This document shows, piece by piece, positions 25,922-36,352 of a stretch of DNA of 64,000 bases. Where the stretch lies: positions 558,001 to 622,000 of the forward strand of contig OY730174.1 of NCBI GenBank assembly GCA_963422465.1. Reading direction: 5' to 3'. How positions within the stretch are numbered: the first letter of the stretch is position 1; each line of letters begins with the position of its first letter. The notes under the pieces are model-generated. The model searched no databases. It saw only the letters and a program-made list of their open reading frames with translations, and had not been told where the DNA came from. Source of the DNA: Lichina pygmaea (lineage: Eukaryota; Ascomycota; Lichinomycetes; Lichinales; Lichinaceae). The position numbers and the translations under genes are program-made.

Positions 25922-26163
25922 ATGGCCATGGTCGCCTCAAAGGTGTCCTGTCCGGCCGCCAGGGACCTGCCGTCGAGGCCAAACCCGGCCACGATGCGAC
26001 CGTCCGCCCCGTCAAATCATCGACCGCGACCATCGGCGAGGATTACCCACAACAACTTGGCCAGCCCGACCGAGTCCGAGTTCTCCGACGTCTACGACTC
26101 TTCGGATTCCGTGCGGTGAGTGAAGCTCCCTGCACCTACAACCCCGAGCGAACTTGGGCAGCA

Positions 26164-26202
<39 letters not shown>

Positions 26203-27012
26203 ACGTGGGAGGGTGTGGAACGCGCTTGAGACGGGCATCTGGCTGACGGCACCCCCGCCTAGATCGTGGGATGAGAAGCGAGTTGGAGATTGGCTACGAT
26301 CGATCAACTTGGCCCAATACGAGGATATCTTTCGAAGTATGTGCGATCGGTGTACATTCCGTTGCTGCCCTGCTTCTTTGGACCTCTTGCCTGGACTAGG
26401 TCCCACTGTTGGGTGATGGTGCCGACGCTGACGCTTTCCCCAACCTTAGCCAACAACTTCAACGGCGACAACCTGCTGGAATGCGATCAGGCCGTGCTGA
26501 AGGAGCTTGGGATCAAGAAGATTGGCGATCGCGTCCGCATCTTCGTCGCCATAAAGTCGCTCCGCACCAAGACGTACTCGAAGCAGCGCCGGCGCAACAG
26601 GGTATGTTCCTCCGTTCGCGGACGACGTCGCCAGAAGATCGAATGAGGGAAAGGGGACTGCTCTCTGACCAGAGCCGAGCAGGATTCGTTGGCGACGCTC
26701 GATGGCCCGACCTTCACCCCAACTTCGGGCTCTCCGCGCGCGCTCGAACCGACCCGGGACCGGCTGCAGGGCGCTCCGGCCAGCAGCAACCGACGCTGGT
26801 CGCGAGCCTTTGAGGGCTCGGCCGGGTCTAACCCGCCCACGGCCGTGCCCGTCTCCTTTGGACGTTCGCGACCGGAATCGCCGCCGGTCCTCGAGGCCGA
26901 CGGTCGGTCGCACCTCACGCCGAGGACGGACCTCATGAGCCCATACGATCGCCCTCGGCGGGAATACGGTCAGACATACCTTGCGAACAATAGCAACGGC
27001 AGCACCAACAGC

Positions 27013-27062
<50 letters not shown>

Positions 27063-29412
27063 CCCTCCACACAGCGCTCATAGCCTGCCCGCAAGGCAGC
27101 CCGGGACGCCTAACGAACAGCTCGCCGCGAGGGCGCAGCCGCAGGGCCATCGTCGGCAGAACCCAAGCGTCGAAAACTCCTTCATGGGCTCCCTGCCGCA
27201 CAAGGTCGACGGCATCCGCGTCATCTTCGCTGGCGGCGAGACGCGCGTCGTCAACGTGCAGAACTGCAGGACGGCCGAGGAGATCTTCCGATGCACGCTG
27301 CGCAAGTTCGGCCTGCGCGAGGACCACGGCAAGAACTACTACTTCTACGTGCTCGACGGGACTGAGCCGGACCCGTCCCGCTGTCGCCGCATCTCCGACG
27401 GCGAGCTCGTCCGCATCAGCAACGACCGTTTCCGGCCCGAGCGGAGCCGCCTCATCCTGCGCAAGGTGCACGCCGGCGAGCCCGGCGACGACGAGCTGCA
27501 GCGCGCCGCCATGATCGCGGCCCAGGAGTCGAGCCAGAGCCAGCCCCCTTACACGCGCCAGCAGATCAAGCTGGCTCGGCTCACGGGCGAGGCGTGGGAG
27601 TCCATCCCCTACCCGCTCTCGCCCGAGGCCTGGGTCGCGCCGTCCGGAAGGACGAGCACGTCGGCGGCGAGTCGCTCCCGATCCGTTGGCTCGGCCGCGG
27701 TCGACTTTGACGCGTCCGCGGACGAGGATCGCCTCCGACCACCACCGGAACGACAGCAGTACCAGGGTCAGAGCCGGGATCAGGGTCGGCATCAGTACCG
27801 GTACCGGGAACAGGACCAGGAACAGGACCAGGACCAGGACCAGGACCAGGACCAGGACCAGAACCACCAGCTGCAGCGACAACGGCGGGACAAGGCCACC
27901 CTCGGCCGCTTCTTCGGCCAGCGCCCGCCGAGCGAGCTCATCAGCTCCGACCTCGCCTACTACTTCCCCGAGCACCAGAAGGAGGACATTGAGAAGACGG
28001 TGCGCATGTCGATGCGACGCTCGGCCCGGCTCAGCCGCGCCACGAGCCGGCTGAGCACCGTGAGCAACCTCAGCGTCGCCTCCAGCCTGAAGGACGCGCC
28101 GCCGATCCCGAGCATCGCCGAGACCTGGTTGACCGGCGGTGCCCAGGCCGCCAGGCCGCCGCGGCCGTTGTCCGTCGTCGCGCGCATCAACCTGCCGGCC
28201 ACCTCGTATCGCGATTCCGTGACGTCCTCGGTGCTGGAGCCGCTGCAGGAGGAGTCGCCGTCGCCTTCGCCTTCGCCTTCGCCGTCGCCGTCGCCGGAGC
28301 CGAGCCGACAGTCGTACGTCTCGTTCGAGAGCGGATCCGAGGGCGCGTCGGCGTCGGCGCCCGACGCGCACGGCAGCAACAGCCTGCTCCAGAGCTACTT
28401 CGACGAGCCCACCAAGGGTGCCGCGGTCGGCGCCGGCGCCGGCGCCGGCAGTGGCAGCGGCAGCGGCAGCGGCAGCGGTGCCGGATCCCTGACGCATTCG
28501 CTGCAGCAGGCTCTCGAGGAGGACGGCGAGGAGAGGGACGAGGAGCTGACGCAGTTCCTGGCCGGCGACACGTGGGACAACGTCAAGTGGATGAAGGGCG
28601 CCCTGATCGGGCAGGGCTCCTTCGGCAAAGTGTTCCTGGCGCTGCACGCCATCACGGGCGAGCTGATGGCGGTCAAGCAGGTCGAGATGCCGTCGGACTC
28701 GGGCACGCAGATGGACAACAAGAAGCGGGCCATGGTGAACGCGCTCAAGCACGAGATCGGGCTGCTGCGGGAGATCCAGCACCCGAACGTGGTGCAGTAC
28801 CTCGGCTCGAGCTCGGACGAGCGCCACCTCAACATCTTCCTCGAGTACGTGCCGGGCGGGTCGGTGGCGGCGATGCTGAACCAGTACGGCCCGCTCCGGG
28901 AGCCGCTCGTGCGCAACTTTGTGCGGCAGATCCTCATGGGTCTCGCCTACCTCCACGGACGGGACATCATCCACCGCGACATCAAGGGCGCGAACGTGCT
29001 CGTCGACAACAAGGGCGGCATCAAGATCTCGGACTTTGGCATCTCGAAGCGGGTCGAGGCCAGCTCGCTGCTGAACTCGGGCGCCGGCCACAGCCACCGG
29101 CCGTCGCTGCAGGGCTCGGTCTTCTGGATGGCGCCCGAGGTGGTCAAGCAGACGTCGTACACGCGCAAGGCCGACATCTGGTCGCTCGGCTGCCTCGTGG
29201 TCGAGATGTTCACGGGCAACCACCCGTACCCGGACTGCTCGCAGCTGCAGGCCATCTTCAAGATTGGCGACAGCAAGGCCAGCCCGACCCTGCCCGTCGA
29301 CGCGAGCGACGAGGCCAAGACGTTCTTGCACCAGACCTTTGAGGTTGACCACATGAAGCGGCCGAGCGCGGACGAGCTGCTGCTGAGCCCGTTTCTGAAC
29401 CCGATGGCGTGA
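25922..29412 (+). CDS. ste11: MAP kinase kinase kinase Ste11/SteC (NRC-1, Mst11 type)
   Basis: Top kinase of the fungal Fus3/Kss1-type (pheromone, hyphal fusion, infection) MAPK cascade; it phosphorylates the MAPKK Ste7. Exons 25922-26115, 26263-26336, 26450-26601 and 26683-29412 keep phase and give 1049 residues. A SAM domain (about residues 65-135; [20 protein letters not shown], split by two introns) binds the Ste50 adaptor in the family. A Ras-association-like domain (about 305-400) contains [20 protein letters not shown]. Low-complexity linkers include about 17 Asn (about 250-268), a Gln-Asp repeat (about 515-530), Ser-Pro and Gly-Ser repeats. The kinase domain is C-terminal (about 775-1045): GQGSFGKV, Lys in [21 protein letters not shown] and WMAPEVV. 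It ends soon after the domain, as in orthologues. The ATG at 25922 is the first that leads into the SAM exon; an intron 1 GAC run is non-coding. Confidence 0.94.
26165..26203 (+). repeat. (GAC)n microsatellite in ste11 intron 1
   Basis: About 12 GAC triplets between the donor at 26116 and the acceptor ending at 26262. Confidence 0.85.
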
Positions 29413-30059
29413 AATCTGCTCGGGTCTCGACTTCTCCTTCTTCTTCTTCTTCTTCTTCTTCTTCTTCTTCTTCTCCCCTCTTGCCATGTGCCCGTCGCCA
29501 TCTCACACCCAAATCTCTCCATCTCCCCCTCCTCCCATCACCGCGAAGATGCGAACCCTTGATGGATCATCGTCTTTGCATGCATCTCTCGAAGATGCGC
29601 TGTCATGAACGAATATGTCACGTTACCACGTCTGTTGCATTTTCTCGGCGCCCTGCCGCATTGACTCGGTTTTGGCGAGGATCGTTGCTCAATTCTAGCG
29701 TCGGCTTGACCTGTATATGCAATCCTGCCTCTCTATCCATCTCTCCGTTGCCGTCATCTGGCTACGTATTCCCTCGTAGCTTTTGGCCGCTCTTTCGAGG
29801 CCCTCGAATCACCCCAAAGTCGGGATTCGTCCCCTCACCTGTTCTACGTTACGTACCGAGGTGCTCTAGGATGGCCGCCCGGAGCGCCGAGGACATGTCA
29901 TTTTTAGCCAGCTACCGTAGCTCACACAGCTGTGCGGAGGCACATCAACAAATGAGAAATACAAGCAAGTAAGATTCATCACGATGCTCGCAATTACCCA
30001 GTCAAGTGTACTCCGTAGTAGGTAGATTAATTGGTGCTCTAGTGAAGTACTCCTGTATC

Positions 30060-30480
30060 CAGCGTTGGTTCTTGCCAACGTATCGTACTGTACGGAAGTA
30101 CGTATCTGCTGTTCTCTCCCACCACTAGTGCAACCGTGCTGGAACTGGACATGTATCAATTATCGTAAGTGGGCTCTTGTACGTACTGTACAGTACGTAT
30201 CGGTACGTACGTCCCCAGTGGTCCCGTACAGTACGTACGTACTTACGTACATGCTTAGTTGCTACCGCACTGTATTAGCTACTGTACGTACGGGGTGCGG
30301 GATGCAGGCTAGGCTACGGGCTACAGGGCCACAAGGTACGTATGTGACGTACAGTACTACGTACGTATGTACTGGGTGCAGGCTACGGGGGCCACAAGGC
30401 TACGGGGTAACGGCTACGGACGTACATGCTACATGTTACGTGCTACAGGGGTACATCCGTACAGGGCTAATTCACGGCAC
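30060..30480 (+). repeat. GTAC-palindrome-dense tract with GGCTACRGG minisatellite
   Basis: GTAC and TACGTA words occur every few bases, interleaved with repeated GGCTACGGG/GGGCCACAAGG units at about 30300-30450. Confidence 0.7.
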
Positions 30481-30642
30481 ATCACTTTCTCTCTTCATGA
30501 CCCAGGGAATGAAGGAAGGAACGGTGGATATGTAGAAAAGATGCCAGATGCAAGAGCTAGATGTGGAAGAATAAACAGATACAAGGACAACTGATGCGAG
30601 AGCAACCAGATGAAACCAGGATGGACAGGTGTGTGAGAGAGA

Positions 30643-30692
30643 GAAAGAAGAAGAAGAAGAAGAAGAAGAAGAAGAAGAAGAAGAAGAAGAAG
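30643..30692 (+). repeat. (GAA)n triplet microsatellite
   Basis: A pure run of about 16 AAG/GAA triplets in non-coding DNA. Confidence 0.9.
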
Positions 30693-31157
30693 ATGCATGC
30701 GTGGAGAAGGATGTTGTCGAAGAAAGAATTGGCGGATGGAAAGAATGATGATGGCGCTGACTAGGGTGAACGAAAGAATTACAGGACATGCTTGACGTCA
30801 AGAATAATATGGTTGGGCCGGAGTCGAGAAGGAAATGTCAAGGATCTGAGGAACGGGGATACGGTCAATGTATCTGGCTCTGCCGTGGAAGAAATACATC
30901 TAGATCTGTTGGACAGTCAATGCAGCCGTCCAGGTCAATTGCACGATCAATGCATCCGTCCAGCTCACGACAGGACTCTGCTTCGTTGGATGTCAGAAGT
31001 CTGCCCTCATCTTCGAACAACCCCCCAAAACTCTCCCTTGGCTAGCCCGGCTGCCCCGTCCTGAAGATCCACTGCCCCTCTTGAAATTCACTGCCCTGAA
31101 GAGAGATACCTAGAGGGAGAGAGATCCCCGCTCTGGAGCTAGCTTTCTGTTCTCCTC

Positions 31158-32465
31158 TCAATCGATCATCTTGCCGTGGAAAGGAATGCCGAGGGCGCGG
31201 AGCAGCAGTCGCGCTTCACGGTCTTGTCGAGCCGATGTGTGAAGCCTGACGTGGAGACCGGGGATCATGTCTGGGGGGTACCTGGTCGTTGCCACGGCGG
31301 TTTAGTGGTGGAAGAAGTAGGGAAGGAGGGAAGAGGGAAGAAGGAAGAAGAAAGGAGAGAGAGACGTCACCGATGCCTTTCAGGGGTGAAAGGTCGGTCG
31401 GTGGAAGAAACGGATGGGAGAAACGGACGACTCACATGTCGTAGTTGACCTCGACCTCCGGAAACAGCCTGACGGCATCGGGCGTCAGGCCGAACATGAT
31501 GTTGCCGCTCGAGTCGCCGGCCGCGCCGCTGACGCCGGCCCAGTCCTTGATGCGCGGCAGCACGACGTCGACGAGCCGGCTCACGAAATGGTACATGTCC
31601 TCGCCGCGCAGCTCGTTCTTGACGGCAATGTACTTGTTCTTGCGCAGATCGAAGCCGGCCACGTCGGTCCTGGACTTGACCGCCGTGACGCGCACGCCCG
31701 TGATGACCTGCAGCACCATGCCCGCCACGTGCAGGTACGCCGAGTCCTTCTTGGCCTCGCTGACCATGCTGTGCAGCGTCACGCGCTCGAGCTTGGGGAC
31801 GTTGCGGAACGTGACGCGCTCGTTGAGCAGCCGCAGCGCATGTCCGCCGCGCGGTGGCCGCAGCGGCCGGTTCTTGTGGTACGGCGAGCTGTCGTCCCAC
31901 GCCCGTAGCCGCTGCGGACGCGGCGCTGGCTGGAACCCGGGCGGCCGATGCGCGTACGCCAGCGTCATGAAGTCGGGCGCGATGGTGCTCTGGTACGTCT
32001 GCACCAGTCGCGGAAGCGTGAACGGGCCTGGCACGAACTCCCGCGACGAAGGATCCGATGCCGGTGGAGGCTGGTGGGGGTGAAGAGGACCGCGGTAGTA
32101 CTTGGGTGAGCGGAACTTGTATCTGACGCGGATCGATCACCGATCAGGCCGGATATCGATGCCGAAGGAGGAAGAGCTACTGCAGCAGACGCCGAGACTC
32201 ACCGACTGGGTGGCAGCTGCTTCTTGCGCTTCCCGCTCAGCCCAAGAGGGTCGAACGACGGCACCTGGTCATGCACGGCTCCATCGCTGGCCAAGGATGA
32301 GGATGGATCCAGCTCCTCCAACGGGTTGGCCGCCACCGCCGCCTCGGCGGCCGCTACCTGCCCCGAGGCGCGTCGTCGTTGGGGTAGGGCGCATTGTAAC
32401 CGGATCGACGACCTGGAATCGTGCACGGACTGGCCGAGCCTGGCACAACATCTTCTCGGTATCAT
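31158..32465 (-). CDS. mrpl7: Mitochondrial large-subunit ribosomal protein uL5m (MrpL7)
   Basis: Protein of the central protuberance of the mitochondrial 54S subunit, bacterial L5 family. Exons 32465-32203, 32122-31436 and 31281-31158 keep phase and give 357 residues. The N-terminus MIPRRCCARLGQSVHDSRSS is Arg-rich without acids, as expected for import. A fungal-specific stretch follows (NPLEELDPSSSLASD, then QLPPSRYKFRSPKYYRGPLH across the first splice). The L5 core has VPKLERVTLHSMVSEAKKD, VITGVRVTAVKSRTDVAGF and LRKNKYIAVKNELRGEDMYH. The last exon supplies YPPDMIPGLHVRL and ends ALGIPFHGKMID, close to the family C-terminus. The split Met codon (AT/G) at the second intron confirms the junction. 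A longer start at 32585 is open, but the targeting-like sequence begins at 32465. Confidence 0.93.
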
Positions 32466-33328
32466 GGTCGGCTTGAGCGATGCTGAATTGAGCCCGAGTC
32501 TTGACGTGCAAGAACGGAGGGCAAGGCAGCGGCTGTCGGACAAGAAATCCGAAAGGTTCAAGGTTTGGATAGCGGCCGCTATCAATGTTGATGAGCCGGC
32601 TCCAGAATGCTTGCTGTCTCATCTATACTCAACTGACTCACACAACTTTTGTCAATCGCCATGTATCTGACCAAGAATTCTGTAAAGTGACAAGAGCGGT
32701 TATGTGGCTAGCTTACGTACGCGCACGAATGATTGCCCCTTGCCGAGACCAGGGGAAGTCGGATCACGTGCGAGCTGGGCCCCGCGGGCCCTGAGAATAG
32801 GGTAGACTACACTCACCACTGACGCCAGATCTCTGACGGCTAGCGCAACCCAGACGTACCAGAGACGTATGAGACCTGCAGATGGTCGGGCGTGTAGATG
32901 GGGAGAGCAGCGTCCGAGAGCGGCCTCCATCGACGGTCACTCAGTCCACAAAAGGCGTCTCCCTCCAGACTGCTGAATCGGATCGACCGGTTCATCGGCT
33001 ACGAACCATCCCGGACGGCACTTCGACAGTCCTCGTCCCGACACCCCACTCGAGCCTCACACGGCCATGTGACGGCGGGGCAGGTAACTTGTCCGGTTCA
33101 ACATGAAAACTATCGGCCGTCACGTCAGGAAACACTCGTCAACGACACCGACAGTGACAATCACATCGTCCTTGCCGTTGCTCCTTCCTTGAGTCTCACC
33201 AAGACTCGGTCTCCTACGTAACCTACAGGACTTTCGTTCGTCTCACTTCTCTTGGGTGCTTCTCGCGTGTGTTACGCCGTTTGCCTGCCCGCCCGCGCAC
33301 TTTCCCACATGAAGCGACATTCGCTGCA

Positions 33329-33363
<35 letters not shown>

Positions 33364-33396
33364 TCCTACGTTGATCTTTCCTCCTTCTCCGCCGGA
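32466..33396. promoter_or_regulatory. Divergent promoter region mrpl7 / ubiquitin protease
   Basis: The two genes are transcribed away from each other, so this roughly 930-base spacer should hold both promoters. It contains a (CCG)n run at about 33328-33362 close to the protease start and no recognisable coding sequence. No TATA box is obvious. Confidence 0.5.
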
Positions 33397-35897
33397 ATGA
33401 GTGGCATCAATCGATTCCTCAGCCGGCGAGACAAACGCTCAAGCGTGGGACAGGCGAAGAAAGTAATATCACCGTCACCAGTTATCGTCACCTTGAGCGG
33501 CGCCGACGCCGCCTGACCTCCCCTGCCGTCACGACCCCGTCGTAATCCATCTCGTCCGAGACGGAACAAAGATGCCCCCTTTCAGGTTCAGACTTCGTAC
33601 GATGCTGAACTCTCGTTCGAGCACGTCGTCGACCGCTTCCCTGCCGCAGTCATGCACCTCCGTCTCCTCTGCGTCCTCCGTCTCGCTCGCTTTCCCAGAG
33701 TCCCCGCCGCGGAAGAGCCGTCCTCACTCCGGCATGATGGAGGGCATGGTGCACTCGACCACGGCTGACTCGCTGGATCTGTTGCTGCAGCCGCGACTCG
33801 TGGTCGACGGTGACCCCTATGGACTGTTCACGGCCGACGAGGGCAGGAAACCAGCCAAGGACGAGGAGAAGAAGGTATGGCATCCTCCCTCCCCTCCTCG
33901 AGCCAAAGAAGACGCACGCGGCTCACGTCGGGGTGCTAGATCAAGGCCCTGCAAGGTCGTCTCACGAGGCTTGGCATCACCCGCATCAAGGAGCCCCAGA
34001 TCGAATATGCCTTGCGGGCAAAGTACGCCGACGGTGACGCCGAGAAGGCCTACGACTTCCTCGTCCTGCTGGAAGACTCGGTCGAGGGCATCATCAGAGA
34101 CTACAACTTCGACGTCACGCTCCTGGGTGCGGTCAATCGCGAGAAGGTTACGTGCTGGTTGGACTCCCTGCTCTTTGCCATGTTCGCTCGACTCGACAGC
34201 TTCGAACCCATCCTGGTGACGCACTTCGACGACGAGCCGCGGAAAAGGTTGGCCCTGCTGCTTCGGCTCTGGGTGAACATGCTACGGTCGGGAAAGCTGA
34301 TCGCCGTCGACATTGTACGTCCGTCCGTCCGTCCCGTGGCCGGCGCGTGCGGCGCGTGCGGCGCGTGACCGAGCCGGTGCTGACCCACGCACGACCGACG
34401 GCAGACGAAACTGATCCAGGAGGCATTGGCCGGCTGCGGCTGGCCCGAGGCGGCGCAACTCCACCAGCAGGACGTCTCCGAGGCCTTCGCCTTCGTCACC
34501 GAACAGCTGGAGTTGCCTCGGCTGACGCTAAAGATGGACATCTACCACACCGGCAAGGAGGATGCGACGGACGATCACAAGGTCGTGAACGAGCGGCTGC
34601 TTCAGGTCGCCATCCCGACCGAGGCGGCCGACGGCAAGGCCGTCACGTTGGAAGAATGCCTCGAGAACTACTTCAACAATCGCGTCGAGGTCCGACGGCA
34701 CCTGGAGGCCAAGGTCACCGCCGGCTCCGTCAGGTCGGTCGACTCGCTCAAGGGGTACTCGGTCCACGTCGAGTCGACCGAGGGCGCCATCTCGACCTCG
34801 GCCCCGAGCTCCCCGATGCGAAGCCCCTCGAGCGCGGCGCATCCGCTGCTGTTGGCGAACGGTCGGGCTCGATCTTCGAGCATCATCCGCGAACGCTACG
34901 TCGAGAGCGGCTCGAACGGGCCCCGGGCTGGCCCATCGGCCCGTCCCGATCCTCAACCGCGCGTACGGCGGAAGAGTGTGCTCCGAAAGGAGGTCCTGAT
35001 GCCGGCGTGGCAATTCTTCAGCCTCATGCGTACGTCTCCTTCCCCCACTCCCCCCCCCCCCCCCCCCCCTCTCTTCCGTCCCGGGCGTCGACGAACGCTG
35101 AAGATGCCGGGCCCGAACAGCCTGGTATACCGACCGAGCACCGACCAACGACCGTCAGGTCGCCGCTCACTTCTCCACCCAGCGACCGGTCCTCGGCATC
35201 TGTCTCAAGCGCTACTCGATGCTCCCTAACGGCCGTGCCATCCGGCTGAACACCTACATCGACGTCCCCCTCGAGATCCGGCTCCCTCACTTCATCCGCG
35301 ACGACAGCGACGACGACGAAGACGCACAGTTTGGAAACTTCAAGCTGTCTCTGCAGTCGGTGGTCTGCCATCGCGGGGTCTCGGTCGACGCGGGTCACTA
35401 CGTCGCTCTTGCCCGATGCCGCGCCGGCGATCCCGGCGCTCACCGCGGCCAGCGCTCGACCCAGACGAGCCGAGACCCGGCGCGCGAGCACGTCGCGGAC
35501 GAGTGGATCCGGTTCGACGATCTCGCGCGCGAGCGCGTCGCGCGCGTCGACGTCCAGAGGGCCCTGAAGGAAGAGTCGCCGTACCTCTTGTTCTACCAGG
35601 TCGTACCGGTCGACGACGCCGACGTGCGCCGTAAGCTTCGCTCACCGCCACCTCCGTATTCGGCTTCGGCCCAAGACGAGGTCATCAGGCCGGGACACGC
35701 CAGCGCACCGTCGCTCGGATCGGTGGGCACGGCGGCGGATGGCCTTGCGTCCGAGCGGACGAGCCTCGATCGACCTCGGCCGGAGGAGCCGTCCGCGGCG
35801 CGGCCGAGCCTCTCCGGCGAAAAGCAGCCCCTCATCTCCGTGGACGAGACACGTGCCAGCGGCATCCGGGACAGCAAGTGCTCGAACGGCGATCCAT

Positions 35898-35931
<34 letters not shown>

Positions 35932-36352
35932 TGCCGCCGGGGCCGCCGCCGTTGCCTCTTCTCCTTCTCCCCCTTCTCCTTCCTCCTCCGCCTCTTCCTC
36001 CTCCTTCTCTATTTTTCGGAACGGTGTCCGCGCGAGCGCGGACCTCCCAACAGTCACACCCCCGGCAGCCGCATCGACCTCACCACAGGCGAAGACACAG
36101 GCCGACGAAGGAAGGCTGAGCACGACGCTCTCGAGGCTGACCGCGCGGATCAGCCGCGATCGGCTCCGGGCCGGCGACCAGGGACCGGCGACGACGCCCG
36201 ACGGCGACGCCGTCAAGAACGGTGACACGCAACACAGGAAGGGGAAGAGACGGGCCAAGAGCAGAGGTCGAGGTGCTGGTGACTTCGACCCGTCGGTGCG
36301 CCCTGCGGACTCTCCAACACCTGATCGAGATCGAGAATGTCGGCTCATGTGA
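33397..36352 (+). CDS. Ubiquitin-specific protease (USP/UCH family), fungal type
   Basis: Deubiquitinase of the USP fold by motifs. Well supported exons: up to 33874, 33940-34314, 34405-35029 and 35121-36352, all in phase. The Cys-box reads REKVTCWLDSLLFAMF, with the nucleophile Cys in the place of the usual NTCY-type motif. The QQD segment is AQLHQQDVSEAF, the finger/palm region has WYTDRAPTNDRQVAAHFSTQ and RPVLGICLKRYSML, and the His-box is SVDAGHYVAL followed by DEWIRFDDLARERV. A long low-complexity tail contains about 14 Ala (about 35898-35940). The N-terminus is the open question: ATG 33397 gives MSGINRFLSRRDKRSSVGQA and splices (33463-33585) to QTSYDAELSFEHVVDRFPAA. That frame must change near 33650-33700, through a 37- to 76-base intron or a shift. 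The alternative is ATG 33572, open in frame to 33874 and giving 844 residues. Confidence 0.88.

Larger units (their letters stand above)
29413..31157. other. Spacer between ste11 and mrpl7 with triplet and GTAC repeats
   Basis: It begins with a (TTC)n run (about 29436-29475) directly behind the ste11 stop, so this probably lies in the 3' UTR. The stretch 30060-30480 is extremely dense in TACGTAC/GTACAGTAC words and contains a degenerate minisatellite built on GGCTACGGG/GGCTACAGG. A (GAA)n run follows at about 30643-30692. No gene seen. Confidence 0.55.

Noticed and set aside
26446-29487. 1013-codon open frame antisense to ste11
   Set aside because: It mirrors the kinase codons, is rich in Arg/Leu/Val and starts with a lysine run made by the (TTC)n repeat. 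GC-biased third positions explain it.
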